Source: Thermoleophilaceae bacterium
GTDB lineage: Bacteria; Actinomycetota; Thermoleophilia; Solirubrobacterales; Thermoleophilaceae
DNA: 34,210 bases
Reading direction: 5' to 3'
Assembly (NCBI GenBank): GCA_025928265.1
Contig: JAICJV010000024.1
Coordinates: forward strand, 1-34,210
The stretch's first letter is position 1. Each line of letters starts with the position of its first letter. The notes beneath the pieces are model-generated. The model was not told the DNA's origin. It saw only the letters and a program-made list of their open reading frames with translations, and made no database searches. The position numbers and the translations under genes are program-made. Positions 1-6,830 of this stretch are shown piece after piece.

Positions 1-1390
1 CGCCAACACGCTCTTCGGCTTCTCCGCGCGCCGCACGCTGGCCGCCGCGCAGAAGCTCTACGAGGAGCACAAGGCGATCACCTATCCGCGAACCAACTCG
101 CGCTACCTGCCGAGCGACCAGATCGCGGAGATCAAGCCGACGGCCGCGCTCGTCGGGCACAACCAGCAGTACCGCAAGGCGTCCGAGTACGTGACCTCGC
201 TCGACAAGCTGCCGCTCGGCCGCGTGGTCAACGACAAGCGCGTCGAGGACCACCACGCGCTCATCCCGACCCGCGCCGAGCACGACCTCTCGAAGATGGG
301 GCCGGACGAGCTGAAGGTGTACGACCTCGTGGCCAAGCGCTTCCTTGCCGTCTTCCACCCGGACGCCGTCTACGAGCGCACCCGGATCGAGACCGTCGTG
401 TCCGAGCACGTCTTCCGCACCAGCGGGCGGCGCCTGCTCGAGGCCGGCTGGAAGGGTGTCTACGGCGCGGAGGTCGACCAGCCTGCCGGCGACGACGACA
501 CCGGCGGCGACCAGCTCCTGCCGAAGCTCGAGCAGGGCGAGCAGGTCGACGTCGCGTCGGTCGAGTCGATGCGGAAGGAGACGCAGCCGCCGCGGCGCTT
601 CACGGAGGCGTCGCTGCTCGGTGCGATGGAGACCGCCGGCAAGGACATCGAGGACGGTGAGCTGCGCGAGGCGATGAAGGACTCCGGCATCGGCACGCCG
701 GCAACGCGCGCCGCCATCATCGAGCGCCTCGTGGACGTGGGCTACATCGAGCGCGAGGGCCGCGCTCTGCACGCCACCGAGAAGGGCGTGCAGGTCATCC
801 GCCTGCTCGACTACCACCCGCTCACATCGCCCGAGTTGACGGGCGACTGGGAGCGCCGCCTCGCGCTCATCGAGCAGGGCTCGGACTCGCGCCCGGCGTT
901 CATGAAGGACATCGCCACCTTCACCACCGAGACCGTCCAGGCGCTCGACAAGCTGAAGGACGTGAAGATCGAGCGGGCCAACCTCGGCCCGTGCCCGGTC
1001 TGCGGCCGCGACGTGATCGAGAACCGCAAGGGCTACTCGTGCTGGTCCAAGGACGACCCGGGCTGCGGCTTCGTGATCTGGAAGCGCAAGGCGGGCAAGA
1101 ACCTGCCACCGCAGGTGGTCAAGGAGCTGATGGCGTCGCTCAAGGCGTCGATCGACCGCGGCGACGAGCCGCCGCGCGGCCGCACCGAGAAGCCCGTGCC
1201 CGGCTTCAAGGGCCGGTCAGGCCGCACGTTCCGCGCCAAGCTCAAGATCGAGCAGAGCGAGGAAGGCAAGTGGCGCGTCGAGTTCGACGAGGACTGGGCG
1301 AAGGAGCCGCCGCCCGAGGCGCAGCCGCAGGACGGGTCCGCGCCGGAAGGCGCCGAGGCCGAGACGGCCACCGCTGCCGGCAGCCGCTAA
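1..1390 (+). CDS. topB: DNA topoisomerase, type IA (TopB/topoisomerase III-like), 5'-truncated
   Basis: Type IA topoisomerases relax or decatenate DNA through a transient 5'-phosphotyrosine single-strand break. The gene enters from the left edge (reading frame starts at base 2), so the N-terminal Toprim domain lies outside; about 463 residues are visible. The catalytic-tyrosine motif [14 protein letters not shown] is at about residues 26-39 of the visible part, followed by [10 protein letters not shown], the form typical of TopB/Topo III rather than Top[15 protein letters not shown] block is typical of the same family. A four-cysteine C-terminal zinc element follows (CPVCGRD...[11 protein letters not shown]), then an FRAKLKI...WRVEF repeat-like unit and a low-complexity acidic tail. 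The Topo III versus Topo I assignment rests on the HH-ALIPT form; the type IA assignment is firm. Confidence 0.9.
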   Translation, partial: ANTLFGFSARRTLAAAQKLYEEHKAITYPRTNSRYLPSDQIAEIKPTAALVGHNQQYRKASEYVTSLDKLPLGRVVNDKRVEDHHALIPTRAEHDLSKMGPDELKVYDLVAKRFLAVFHPDAVYERTRIETVVSEHVFRTSGRRLLEAGWKGVYGAEVDQPAGDDDTGGDQLLPKLEQGEQVDVASVESMRKETQPPRRFTEASLLGAMETAGKDIEDGELREAMKDSGIGTPATRAAIIERLVDVGYIEREGRALHATEKGVQVIRLLDYHPLTSPELTGDWERRLALIEQGSDSRPAFMKDIATFTTETVQALDKLKDVKIERANLGPCPVCGRDVIENRKGYSCWSKDDPGCGFVIWKRKAGKNLPPQVVKELMASLKASIDRGDEPPRGRTEKPVPGFKGRSGRTFRAKLKIEQSEEGKWRVEFDEDWAKEPPPEAQPQDGSAPEGAEAETATAAGSR

Positions 1391-1433
1391 GCGGGACTAA
1401 ACCACTCACAAGCGGGGTACCTGTCTCCGCGCC

Positions 1434-2882
1434 ATGTGGGTGACGATCGGATCGGGAGAGGGGACCGGCGTCTCCTTCCACGTGCAGGGCGAGCGCTTTC
1501 TCGTCGGCAGCGGCGAGGAGTGCCAGCTGCGGGTGAACGGCGATGCGACGGTCGCGCCGCTGCACGCTTACTTCGAGGTCGAGCCCGATGGTCGCGTGCT
1601 GCTACACGATCTCGGCTCCGACGCGGGCACGATCGTGAACGGGCAGCGACTCGCCGAGCCCGCGGTGATCGAGGGCGGCGAGCACATCCGCATCGGCGAC
1701 ACCGACCTCGTGCCGACCGTCGACGAGCCCGAGGAGGAAGCGCGCGAGCGCGCCGCCGCGCTGCTCCACGAGAGCACCGGCGCTCCAGTCCGGGTCCGTA
1801 CCGGCGACGGCGACGTGATCGAGGTGGTGCCCGAGCACGGCGGCGACGAGCAGCCGCACCTGCGCGTGCGCACCGAGGACGAGGTGGTGGAGGTCGTGCC
1901 GGTCGGCGAGCACCGCCGCATGCGCGAGCGCATCACGCTTGCGACCGGGCTGGCGGGCGTCGCCGGTCTGATCGCTATCGCCGCGCTGGTGTTCCTGCTC
2001 ACGCGCGGCAGCAAGCCCTCGACCGCCGACATCGTGAGCAACGCGCGGGCTCGGACCGTCCTGGTCGACGCCAAGGTCCCGGGCGGCGAGGCCACCGGCA
2101 GCGGCTTTGTGCTCGACGCGAAGCAGGGCCTGGTGGTGACCAACTTCCACGTCGTCAACGGCGGGCACAACCTGCTCGTCGGCTTCCGGGGCGACCAGCG
2201 CGACGCCACGCTCTACAGCGCGGCGCCGTGCGACGACCTCGCGGTGCTCAAGGTGTCGGACGCGCACGGCATGAAGAACTTCCCGCTCGCCTCACAGAGC
2301 GACGTGAAGGAGGGCGACCGCGTGGTGGCCGTCGGCTATCCGGCGAACGCCGCGTTCGACACCACGCTCACGAGCACCGAGGGCGTCGTGTCCGTGGCGC
2401 GCAGCTCGTTCCGGGCGCCGTCGGCGGATGCTCCCTCGTACGCAAACGTGATCCAGACCGACGCCGCGCTCAACCCCGGCAACTCCGGCGGGCCGCTGAT
2501 CGACGACGACGAGAAGCTCGTCGGGGTGAACGCCGCCACGCTGCTGCGCGCCGGCGGGACGCCGATCCAGGGGCAGGGCTACGCGATCGGGGTGGACCGC
2601 GTGAAGGCGGTTCTGGGCACGCTGCGCGCGGGCAGGTCGCAGGGCTTCGGCGGTTTCGGGCTGAAGGGGCGGCCGGGCGGCGCGATCGCGGTCGCGATGG
2701 GCACCGCGAGCTCGCTCCCGCCGCAGTTCGTGCTGCGCGAGGTGAACGGCGCGCCGCTCACCGGGACGTTCGCCAGCTACTGCGACGCCGTGCGATCGAT
2801 CAAGAGCGGCCAGACCGCGGTGCTCACGATTCAGGCGAAGCCCGGCGCGAAGCCGAAGCAGCTACCGGTCAAGTTCCAGTAG
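1434..2882 (+). CDS. FHA domain - transmembrane - HtrA/trypsin-like serine protease
   Basis: The 482-residue protein has an N-terminal forkhead-associated (FHA) phosphothreonine-binding domain at about residues 1-85 (FLVGSGEECQLRV, then GTIVNGQRL), an acidic linker, one membrane helix at about 167-191, and an S1C/HtrA-type protease domain. The catalytic triad is visible: His239 in TNFHVVN, Asp268 in DDLAVLK and Ser351 in NPGNSGGPL. The C-terminal 90 residues look like a degenerate PDZ domain. With one helix, the FHA domain should be cytoplasmic and the protease outside, so phospho-signals could be linked to extracytoplasmic proteolysis (inference). Its 3' end overlaps the convergent phosphoesterase gene by 21 bp. 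The ATG lies 43 bp after the topoisomerase stop, with no strong ribosome binding site. Family assignment is confident; the biological role is not. Confidence 0.88.
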   Translation: MWVTIGSGEGTGVSFHVQGERFLVGSGEECQLRVNGDATVAPLHAYFEVEPDGRVLLHDLGSDAGTIVNGQRLAEPAVIEGGEHIRIGDTDLVPTVDEPEEEARERAAALLHESTGAPVRVRTGDGDVIEVVPEHGGDEQPHLRVRTEDEVVEVVPVGEHRRMRERITLATGLAGVAGLIAIAALVFLLTRGSKPSTADIVSNARARTVLVDAKVPGGEATGSGFVLDAKQGLVVTNFHVVNGGHNLLVGFRGDQRDATLYSAAPCDDLAVLKVSDAHGMKNFPLASQSDVKEGDRVVAVGYPANAAFDTTLTSTEGVVSVARSSFRAPSADAPSYANVIQTDAALNPGNSGGPLIDDDEKLVGVNAATLLRAGGTPIQGQGYAIGVDRVKAVLGTLRAGRSQGFGGFGLKGRPGGAIAVAMGTASSLPPQFVLREVNGAPLTGTFASYCDAVRSIKSGQTAVLTIQAKPGAKPKQLPVKFQ

Positions 2883-3887
2883 GACGCGGCGCAGCTCCGG
2901 CGGGCCTTCGTCCGGCACGATCACGACGTGTCCGGGGAAGTAGGGGCTCTCCTGCGGCTCGTCCCCGAGGAACGCCTTCTCGAGGACCCAGCTCCCGGTG
3001 TTGACCAGGCGGCCCCAGGGCGCATCCCGCTCGTGCGGGCCGGAGCGGTGGGTGTGGCCGAAGACGACGTGATCGGCGGCTATGCCCATCGCGTCGATCG
3101 TCGCGTTCATCGCGTGCAGGGCCGAGTCGCGCAGCGCCGCGCCGGTGAGGTCGGGGCTGAGCGGGCCTATCCCAGTGCGGTTGAGTGCGCCCACCACCGC
3201 GGGGATCACGACGCGCGTGGCCAGCAGGTGGCGGTGCCCGTTCGTCTCGGCGATCGCCTGCCAGACGCGCGACGAACGATCGGCGCGGACCACGTGTGAG
3301 GTCTGCGCCAGTGAGTGGAGGAACGAGTAGACGGGCGCGACGGCCGCCTCGTAGTCATCGGGCCGCGCGTGGCCGCTCGGCACCCGCTCGGTGAAGCGCT
3401 GGAGCGCGCCGATCGCCATCCGCTCGAAGGTGGGGACGGTGTTGTGCACGTCGAGGTAGTGGCCGTGCGTGGCGTACACGTCGTCGCGCACCCAGACACC
3501 GGGGTAGGCAGCGCGGACGTCGGAGACGCGGAACATGGCGGCCAGCCACGGCGCCGGCTCGCCGAGGGTCTCGGGTGTGAGCGCCGTGCCCTCGGTACGG
3601 GCCCGTTCGATCAGCGGCGCGACCGCCTGATGGTCGTGGTTGCCCGCCACCACCGTCACGCGGCGGCCGGCCATCGCGCGGTCGATCTCCTCGATCACGG
3701 GCCTCGCGAGCGCGATGACCTGGTGCAGCGGGCGCTCCCGCAACTCGAGCGCGTCGCCGAGCAGGACGAGTTCGTCGACCTCGCGCAGCGCAGACGTGAG
3801 CTCGCCGAGGACGGCCGGTCGCCGCAGCAGGTCCCAGCCCGAGACGGCGCCGAGGTGGAGGTCGGAGATGAGCGCGGTCCTTGCCAC
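2862..3887 (-). CDS. calcineurin-like metallophosphoesterase
   Basis: The 341-residue protein (from the chosen start) carries all dimetal motifs of the calcineurin-like phosphoesterase fold in order: SDLHLG, LLGDALEL, VAGNHDHQ, THGHYLD and VFGHTHRSG. There is no signal peptide or membrane segment, so it is probably cytoplasmic; the substrate cannot be read from sequence (UDP-diacylglucosamine hydrolases and cyclic-nucleotide phosphodiesterases share these motifs). The GTG at 3887 places the first motif directly after the start. A longer in-frame start (GTG at 3947) would add 20 residues, but that extension is the antisense of the conserved zinc-ribbon motif of the divergent neighbour, so I disfavour it. 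It is convergent with, and overlaps by 21 bp, the FHA-protease gene. Confidence 0.85.
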   Translation of the reverse strand: MARTALISDLHLGAVSGWDLLRRPAVLGELTSALREVDELVLLGDALELRERPLHQVIALARPVIEEIDRAMAGRRVTVVAGNHDHQAVAPLIERARTEGTALTPETLGEPAPWLAAMFRVSDVRAAYPGVWVRDDVYATHGHYLDVHNTVPTFERMAIGALQRFTERVPSGHARPDDYEAAVAPVYSFLHSLAQTSHVVRADRSSRVWQAIAETNGHRHLLATRVVIPAVVGALNRTGIGPLSPDLTGAALRDSALHAMNATIDAMGIAADHVVFGHTHRSGPHERDAPWGRLVNTGSWVLEKAFLGDEPQESPYFPGHVVIVPDEGPPELRRVLLELDR

Positions 3888-3912
3888 GCGGGATATCTTG
3901 ATCGGCCGCGCC

Positions 3913-4557
3913 TTGAATTCGCTCTTCTGCCGCCACAACCGCTTCACCGCCGACTGCCCGATCTGCTCGAAGGGGACGGTGCTGGATCCGTCGCGGAAGG
4001 GCGAGCGGGCGCGGCCGGCTCGTCAGCCGACAGTGAAGGTCAAGCGGCCCGGCCGCACCTCCACGCCGGCGGCCGGCGAGGCGCGCGTGGTCACCGGGCC
4101 GTTCGTCTCCAGCGGCCCTTACGAGGACGGCGCCGAGGTCCGGCTCGAGAAGGTTCCCGGCGGAGTCAGGCTGGCCGTCTGGCGCGGCCGATCCCTCGAG
4201 CGTCAGGCTCCCGTGCTGGCCGCCGCGGACCTGCGGCTGCTGATCGGCGAGGCGCGCGAGCGCAGCCTGCTGCCGCCGCGCGACCTCGACGCGCTCGAGC
4301 GGGCCGTGGCCGTCGATCCCGCCGAGGGCGAGGCGGCGGATTGGGGTGCTAGCCCAGGCCGCGCGGGCGACATGCGCGAGGAGCTGCGCGTGGAGCCCGT
4401 TGGCGACGGCAGCGTGCGCGTGGCGCGCTGGATCCTTTGGCCGGGCAGTGGCTGGGAGCTGCAGGACGCGCCCGTGATGCTGCCCGCGAAGCGCTTCGCC
4501 GAGGCCCTGCGGGCAGCGGCGCGCGGCGGCGTGCTCGCACGCGCAGCGGCGGGATGA
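3913..4557 (+). CDS. zinc-ribbon protein with two tandem beta-type repeats, unknown function
   Basis: Not assigned to a named family. The N-terminus has a compact Cys/His motif, LFCRHNRFTADCPICSKG, arranged CxH-x6-CxxC, suggesting one bound zinc. After a basic proline-rich linker come two similar segments: RLEKVPGGVRLAVWRG... followed by VLAAADLRLLIGEA, then RVEPVGDGSVRVARWI... followed by VMLPAKRFAEALRAA. Each is a strand pair followed by a helix, so they look like an internal duplication of about 60-70 residues. Start choice is uncertain: TTG 3913 (used, 214 residues), TTG 3898 or ATG 3868. The stop overlaps the next start (ATGA at 4554-4557), so it is probably co-translated with the rubrerythrin-type gene. 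I recall similar short zinc-ribbon proteins from Solirubrobacterales, but cannot check this. Confidence 0.65.
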   Translation: MNSLFCRHNRFTADCPICSKGTVLDPSRKGERARPARQPTVKVKRPGRTSTPAAGEARVVTGPFVSSGPYEDGAEVRLEKVPGGVRLAVWRGRSLERQAPVLAAADLRLLIGEARERSLLPPRDLDALERAVAVDPAEGEAADWGASPGRAGDMREELRVEPVGDGSVRVARWILWPGSGWELQDAPVMLPAKRFAEALRAAARGGVLARAAAG

Positions 4558-5330
4558 GCGACGCCTCTCGCTACCGCGCGAACTGGCAGGACGAGATCGA
4601 CAGCGCGGCGCTGTACCGCGCGATGGCCGACGTGGAGTCGAGCGATCAGCTCCGCGAGGTGTACCGGCGGCTGGCAGGGACCGAGGAGAAGCACGCCGGC
4701 TTCTGGGAGGAGCGCATGCGCTCCGCGGGCGCCGCGGTGCCGCCGCGCCGCGTTGGGTGGAGGACGCGCGTGCTCGCGGCGATCGCGCGTCGTTTCGGCA
4801 CGCAGATGGTGCTGCCGACGCTCGACTCGCTCGAGCAGGCCGACAGCGGCGGCTACCTGACGCAGCCCGAGGCGTCCGGCACGGCGATGCCGGACGAGGA
4901 GCGCTCACACGCGCGTGTGCTGCGAACGCTGGCGGGTGGCGCCGGCGTGGAGGGCAGCGCGCTGGCGCGGTTCGAGGGGCGTCACCGCGCCGCCAGCGGG
5001 AATGCGCTCCGCGCGGCGGTGCTCGGCGCCAACGACGGCCTCCTGTCCAACTTCAGCCTGGTGATGGGCGTGGCCGGCGCCCAGGTGTCGGCGCACACGA
5101 TCCTCATCACCGGACTCGCCGGCCTGCTGGCCGGGGCGGGGTCGATGGCGAGCCCGCAGAGGGCAGCCCGCCCCGCCACTCTGCGGGCTGCCTTCTGCTC
5201 AGTTGCCGGCGCGCTTGCGCTCGCGGTACGCGCGCGCCTTCGAGCGGTTGCCGCACACCTTCATGTCGCACCAGGTGCCGGAGCGGTTCTTCGACCAGTC
5301 GTAGAACGCCCACTCGCACGTGTCGTGTAG
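4554..5330 (+). pseudogene. MbfA-like rubrerythrin-VIT1 fusion, truncated in the VIT1 membrane domain
   Basis: The N-terminal half is a ferritin-like diiron domain: NWQDEIDSAALYRAMAD, then EEKHAGFWEERM, and later DEERSHARVL supply Glu/His iron ligands. A linker leads into a VIT1/CCC1 iron-transporter domain with the recognisable start LGANDGLLSNFSLVMGVAGA and TGLAGLLAGAGSMA. At about base 5150 (residue 199) homology stops: the expected AGEY... continuation and the remaining VIT1 helices are missing. The frame then runs through a repeat-like sequence and antisense of the next gene to a TAG at 5328-5330. Members of this family detoxify iron by membrane export. Here transport should be lost, although the soluble diiron domain could still be made. 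It could be a true deletion or an assembly join. Confidence 0.8.
5151..5192. repeat. heptad-type GC repeat / inverted repeat at the MbfA break point
   Basis: AGCCCGCAGA (5151-5160) and TCTGCGGGCT (5180-5189) form a perfect 10-bp inverted repeat with a 19-nt spacer. The block holds CTGCGGGCTGCC (5181-5192), also present at 23446 and 30551, and a 16-nt stretch (5156-5171) that is the exact reverse complement of 23448-23463. It lies between two convergent genes, so it might also act as a bidirectional terminator hairpin, but no T-tract follows. Confidence 0.7.
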
Positions 5331-5789
5331 CGCGCAGGCCTTGAGCCGCGGCCAGGTGCCGTCGGCCATCGCGGTGTGCACGATCGCCAGCAGCCGGCCG
5401 ATCGCGGCGTCGATGCCGGTCCTCACGGGCGCCAGCTGCGCGACGCCGTCGGGCCCGACCCGCACCTGAAGCTCGGCGCTCTTCGCCGCCGCGTTCAGCG
5501 TCTCGACTGCGTCGGGGTCGAGCGGGTCGCCGTTGTTGGCGAGCAGCAGCTTGCGGAGCGCCTCGCGGACCGCGTGCGCCTGGCGGACGTCGGCTTCCGT
5601 GAGCTCGGCGCGCTCGTCGATCAGCCCCCGCTCAGCGAGCCAGTTCTTGAGGGTGTCAGGGGTCGCGATGTCGTCGGTGAGCCGCTCGAGGTCGAGCGTG
5701 TTCACGAAGCGGCGGATGTGGTTCAGGTCGCCGGGGGCTGCCTTGGGGTGGTCCTCGGCCGGGGTGAGCGTGTCGATCGCGTCGGCCAT
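5199..5789 (-). CDS. CGNR zinc-finger / ABATE-domain putative transcriptional regulator
   Basis: The 196-residue protein shows the two-part architecture of this family. An N-terminal alpha-helical ABATE (stress-induced regulator) domain spans about residues 20-140, with VNTLDLE, LKNWLAERGL and AVREALRKLL. A C-terminal zinc finger follows, with C-ALHDTCEWAFYDWSKN, then W-CDMKVCGNRSKARAYRERK; the C-G-N-R signature is explicit. Such proteins are thought to be stress- or ligand-responsive DNA-binding regulators; the target is unknown here. The ATG at 5789 is preceded by a 12-bp palindrome (5810-5821) that could be an autoregulatory operator. It converges on the truncated MbfA-like gene and its 3' end abuts the repeat at 5151-5192. 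Confidence 0.88.
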   Translation of the reverse strand: MADAIDTLTPAEDHPKAAPGDLNHIRRFVNTLDLERLTDDIATPDTLKNWLAERGLIDERAELTEADVRQAHAVREALRKLLLANNGDPLDPDAVETLNAAAKSAELQVRVGPDGVAQLAPVRTGIDAAIGRLLAIVHTAMADGTWPRLKACALHDTCEWAFYDWSKNRSGTWCDMKVCGNRSKARAYRERKRAGN

Positions 5790-5809
5790 GGTGTCACCAG
5801 TCTAGATCC

Positions 5810-5821
5810 GTAACGGGTTAC
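5810..5821. promoter_or_regulatory. palindromic operator candidate upstream of the CGNR regulator
   Basis: GTAAC-GG-GTTAC is an exact 5-bp inverted repeat with a 2-bp centre. It starts 21 bp before the regulator's ATG and directly upstream of a TAGACT -10-like hexamer on the minus strand. The same half-site appears twice more in this intergenic region (GTAAC near 5899, GTTAC near 5953), near the rightward promoter. Autoregulation is inferred from position only. Confidence 0.4.
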
Positions 5822-5915
5822 CGGCCACGGGCGCTTCGCCCCATCTCACGCTTTCGGGCGGCGTCGCGTTCTCAATGGTGAAGCGAGTCTCGGCACGTGT
5901 AACCAACATTTCCGC

Positions 5916-5944
5916 TTGACAGGTTAGCATCACCAGCGTAGTCT
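5916..5944 (+). promoter_or_regulatory. sigma70-type promoter for the 5973 operon
   Basis: TTGACA (5916-5921, perfect -35) and TAGTCT (5939-5944, a partial -10) are separated by 17 bp. They lie 28 bp upstream of the ATG at 5973, leaving room for the AGGAGGAG ribosome binding site (5962-5969). It stands out because the surrounding DNA is otherwise GC-rich. Confidence 0.6.
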
Positions 5945-5972
5945 GTACAGCGGTTACGACCCAGGAGGAGAG

Positions 5973-6371
5973 ATGCACCCGGAGATCGAACGCGAGCTGG
6001 CGAGACAGCGGGTGGAGGAGCTGAGGCGGGCCGGCGCGATCGCCCGGCTGCGGGCGGCCACGCCACGCGCGGCGCGCGAGGCCGACGTCGTGATTCGCCT
6101 GGCGCGACGCGAGGATGCGCTGGCCGTGGAGGCGCTCGCGGTGCTGGACGGCGCCGAGTCACCGCACGGCCGCGTGCTGGTGGCCGAGGTGAACGGCGAG
6201 ATCCGCGCCGCTCTCCCGCTCGACACGCGCGCGGCGTTCGCCGACCCGTTCCGGCGCACGGCCGACCTCGTCGCGCTGCTCGAGGCGCGCGCGCAGCAGG
6301 TGGCCGGCGAGCGCGGGTTGCATCGGCGCTTCGGATGGCTGCGGCCCGTGACCATGCGGAGGTCCGTCTGA
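5973..6371 (+). CDS. small protein of unknown function
   Basis: I cannot name the 132-residue protein. It starts with a charged helix (EIERELARQRVEELRRAGAIARL) and then has a short beta-rich section: VIRLARREDALAVEALAVLDG, HGRVLVAEVNGEIRAALPL and AAFADPFRRTADLVALLEARAQQ. The VAEVNGEIRAAL strand followed by a helix resembles the core of a shortened GNAT fold, but the acetyl-CoA loop (Q/RxxGxG/A) is absent, so no enzyme call is made. An excellent AGGAGGAG ribosome binding site precedes the ATG, a good promoter lies upstream (5916-5944), and the stop overlaps the cupin start (TGATG at 6369-6373), so the pair is an operon. Confidence 0.75.
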   Translation: MHPEIERELARQRVEELRRAGAIARLRAATPRAAREADVVIRLARREDALAVEALAVLDGAESPHGRVLVAEVNGEIRAALPLDTRAAFADPFRRTADLVALLEARAQQVAGERGLHRRFGWLRPVTMRRSV

Positions 6372-6769
6372 TGGCGGGCTGGAGCGCCGTCAGGATCGAC
6401 GACGTCGAGAGCGCCGACGGCCCCGGCGACTCCGACTGGAAGCCGCTGCGTCACCACTTCGGGATCCGGGCGTTCGGCTGCAACGCCTGGATCTCGGACC
6501 ACGCCGGCCAGGAGCTGGTCGAGGAGCACGACGAGACGGACGGCAACGGCGGCGGCCAGGAGGAGATCTACGCCATCGTCCGCGGTCGCGCCACGTTCAC
6601 CATCGACGGCGAGAGGCTCGACGCGCCGGAGGGCACGGTCGTTCACGTTGCCGATCCGAAGCTGGTGCGCGCGGCCGTCGCCGAAGAGCCAGGGACGACC
6701 GTCGTTTGCGTGGGCGCGGAGCCTGGCAGGGCGTTCACGCCGTCGAGCTGGGAAGTGCGCCGCCTGTAG
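6371..6769 (+). CDS. cupin-domain protein
   Basis: The 132-residue single-domain cupin has a typical motif 1 region (HDETDGNGGGQEEIYAIVRGRATFTIDGE) and motif 2 region (LDAPEGTVVHVADPKLVRAAVAEEPGTTVVCVGAEPG). Metal ligands H-x-E...EE are visible in motif 1; the second-motif histidine is VVHVADP. The ligand or reaction cannot be deduced; small cupins act as isomerases, dioxygenases or binding proteins. I use the ATG at 6371, overlapping the previous stop by one base, rather than the in-frame ATG at 6335 inside the upstream gene. The sulfate-binding protein gene begins 61 bp downstream, so it might be co-transcribed. Confidence 0.8.
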   Translation: MAGWSAVRIDDVESADGPGDSDWKPLRHHFGIRAFGCNAWISDHAGQELVEEHDETDGNGGGQEEIYAIVRGRATFTIDGERLDAPEGTVVHVADPKLVRAAVAEEPGTTVVCVGAEPGRAFTPSSWEVRRL

Positions 6770-6790
6770 GACGCCTCGTTCGTGTACAGT

Positions 6791-6830
6791 GCCGTTCTCC
6801 CTAATTCCTACCGATTCAATGGAGAACGGT
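6791..6830 (+). promoter_or_regulatory. leader hairpin covering the ribosome binding site of the sulfate-binding protein gene
   Basis: CCGTTCTCC (6792-6800) and GGAGAACGG (6821-6829) are perfect 9-bp complements, extendable to 10 with a G-U pair, around a 20-nt loop. The right arm contains GGAG, the Shine-Dalgarno for the TTG start at 6831, so folding would hide it. A TACAGT -10-like hexamer at 6785-6790 would start transcription inside the left arm; in that case the repeat may act instead as a DNA operator. Confidence 0.5.

Noticed and set aside
3868-3912. ATG at 3868 with a GGAGG sequence upstream as start of the zinc-ribbon gene
   Set aside because: The GGAGG lies in the antisense of the phosphoesterase metal motif SDLHLG, so it is explained by that gene; a start nearer the zinc motif is simpler, although not proven.
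5151-5192. Rho-independent terminator
   Set aside because: The stem is good but there is no T-run on either strand; the shared sequence with two other sites fits a repeat family better. A terminator role is not excluded.
6648-6830. Upstream in-frame ATG codons for the sulfate-binding protein
   Set aside because: They lie inside the cupin gene and would bury the signal peptide; TTG 6831 has a correctly spaced ribosome binding site.
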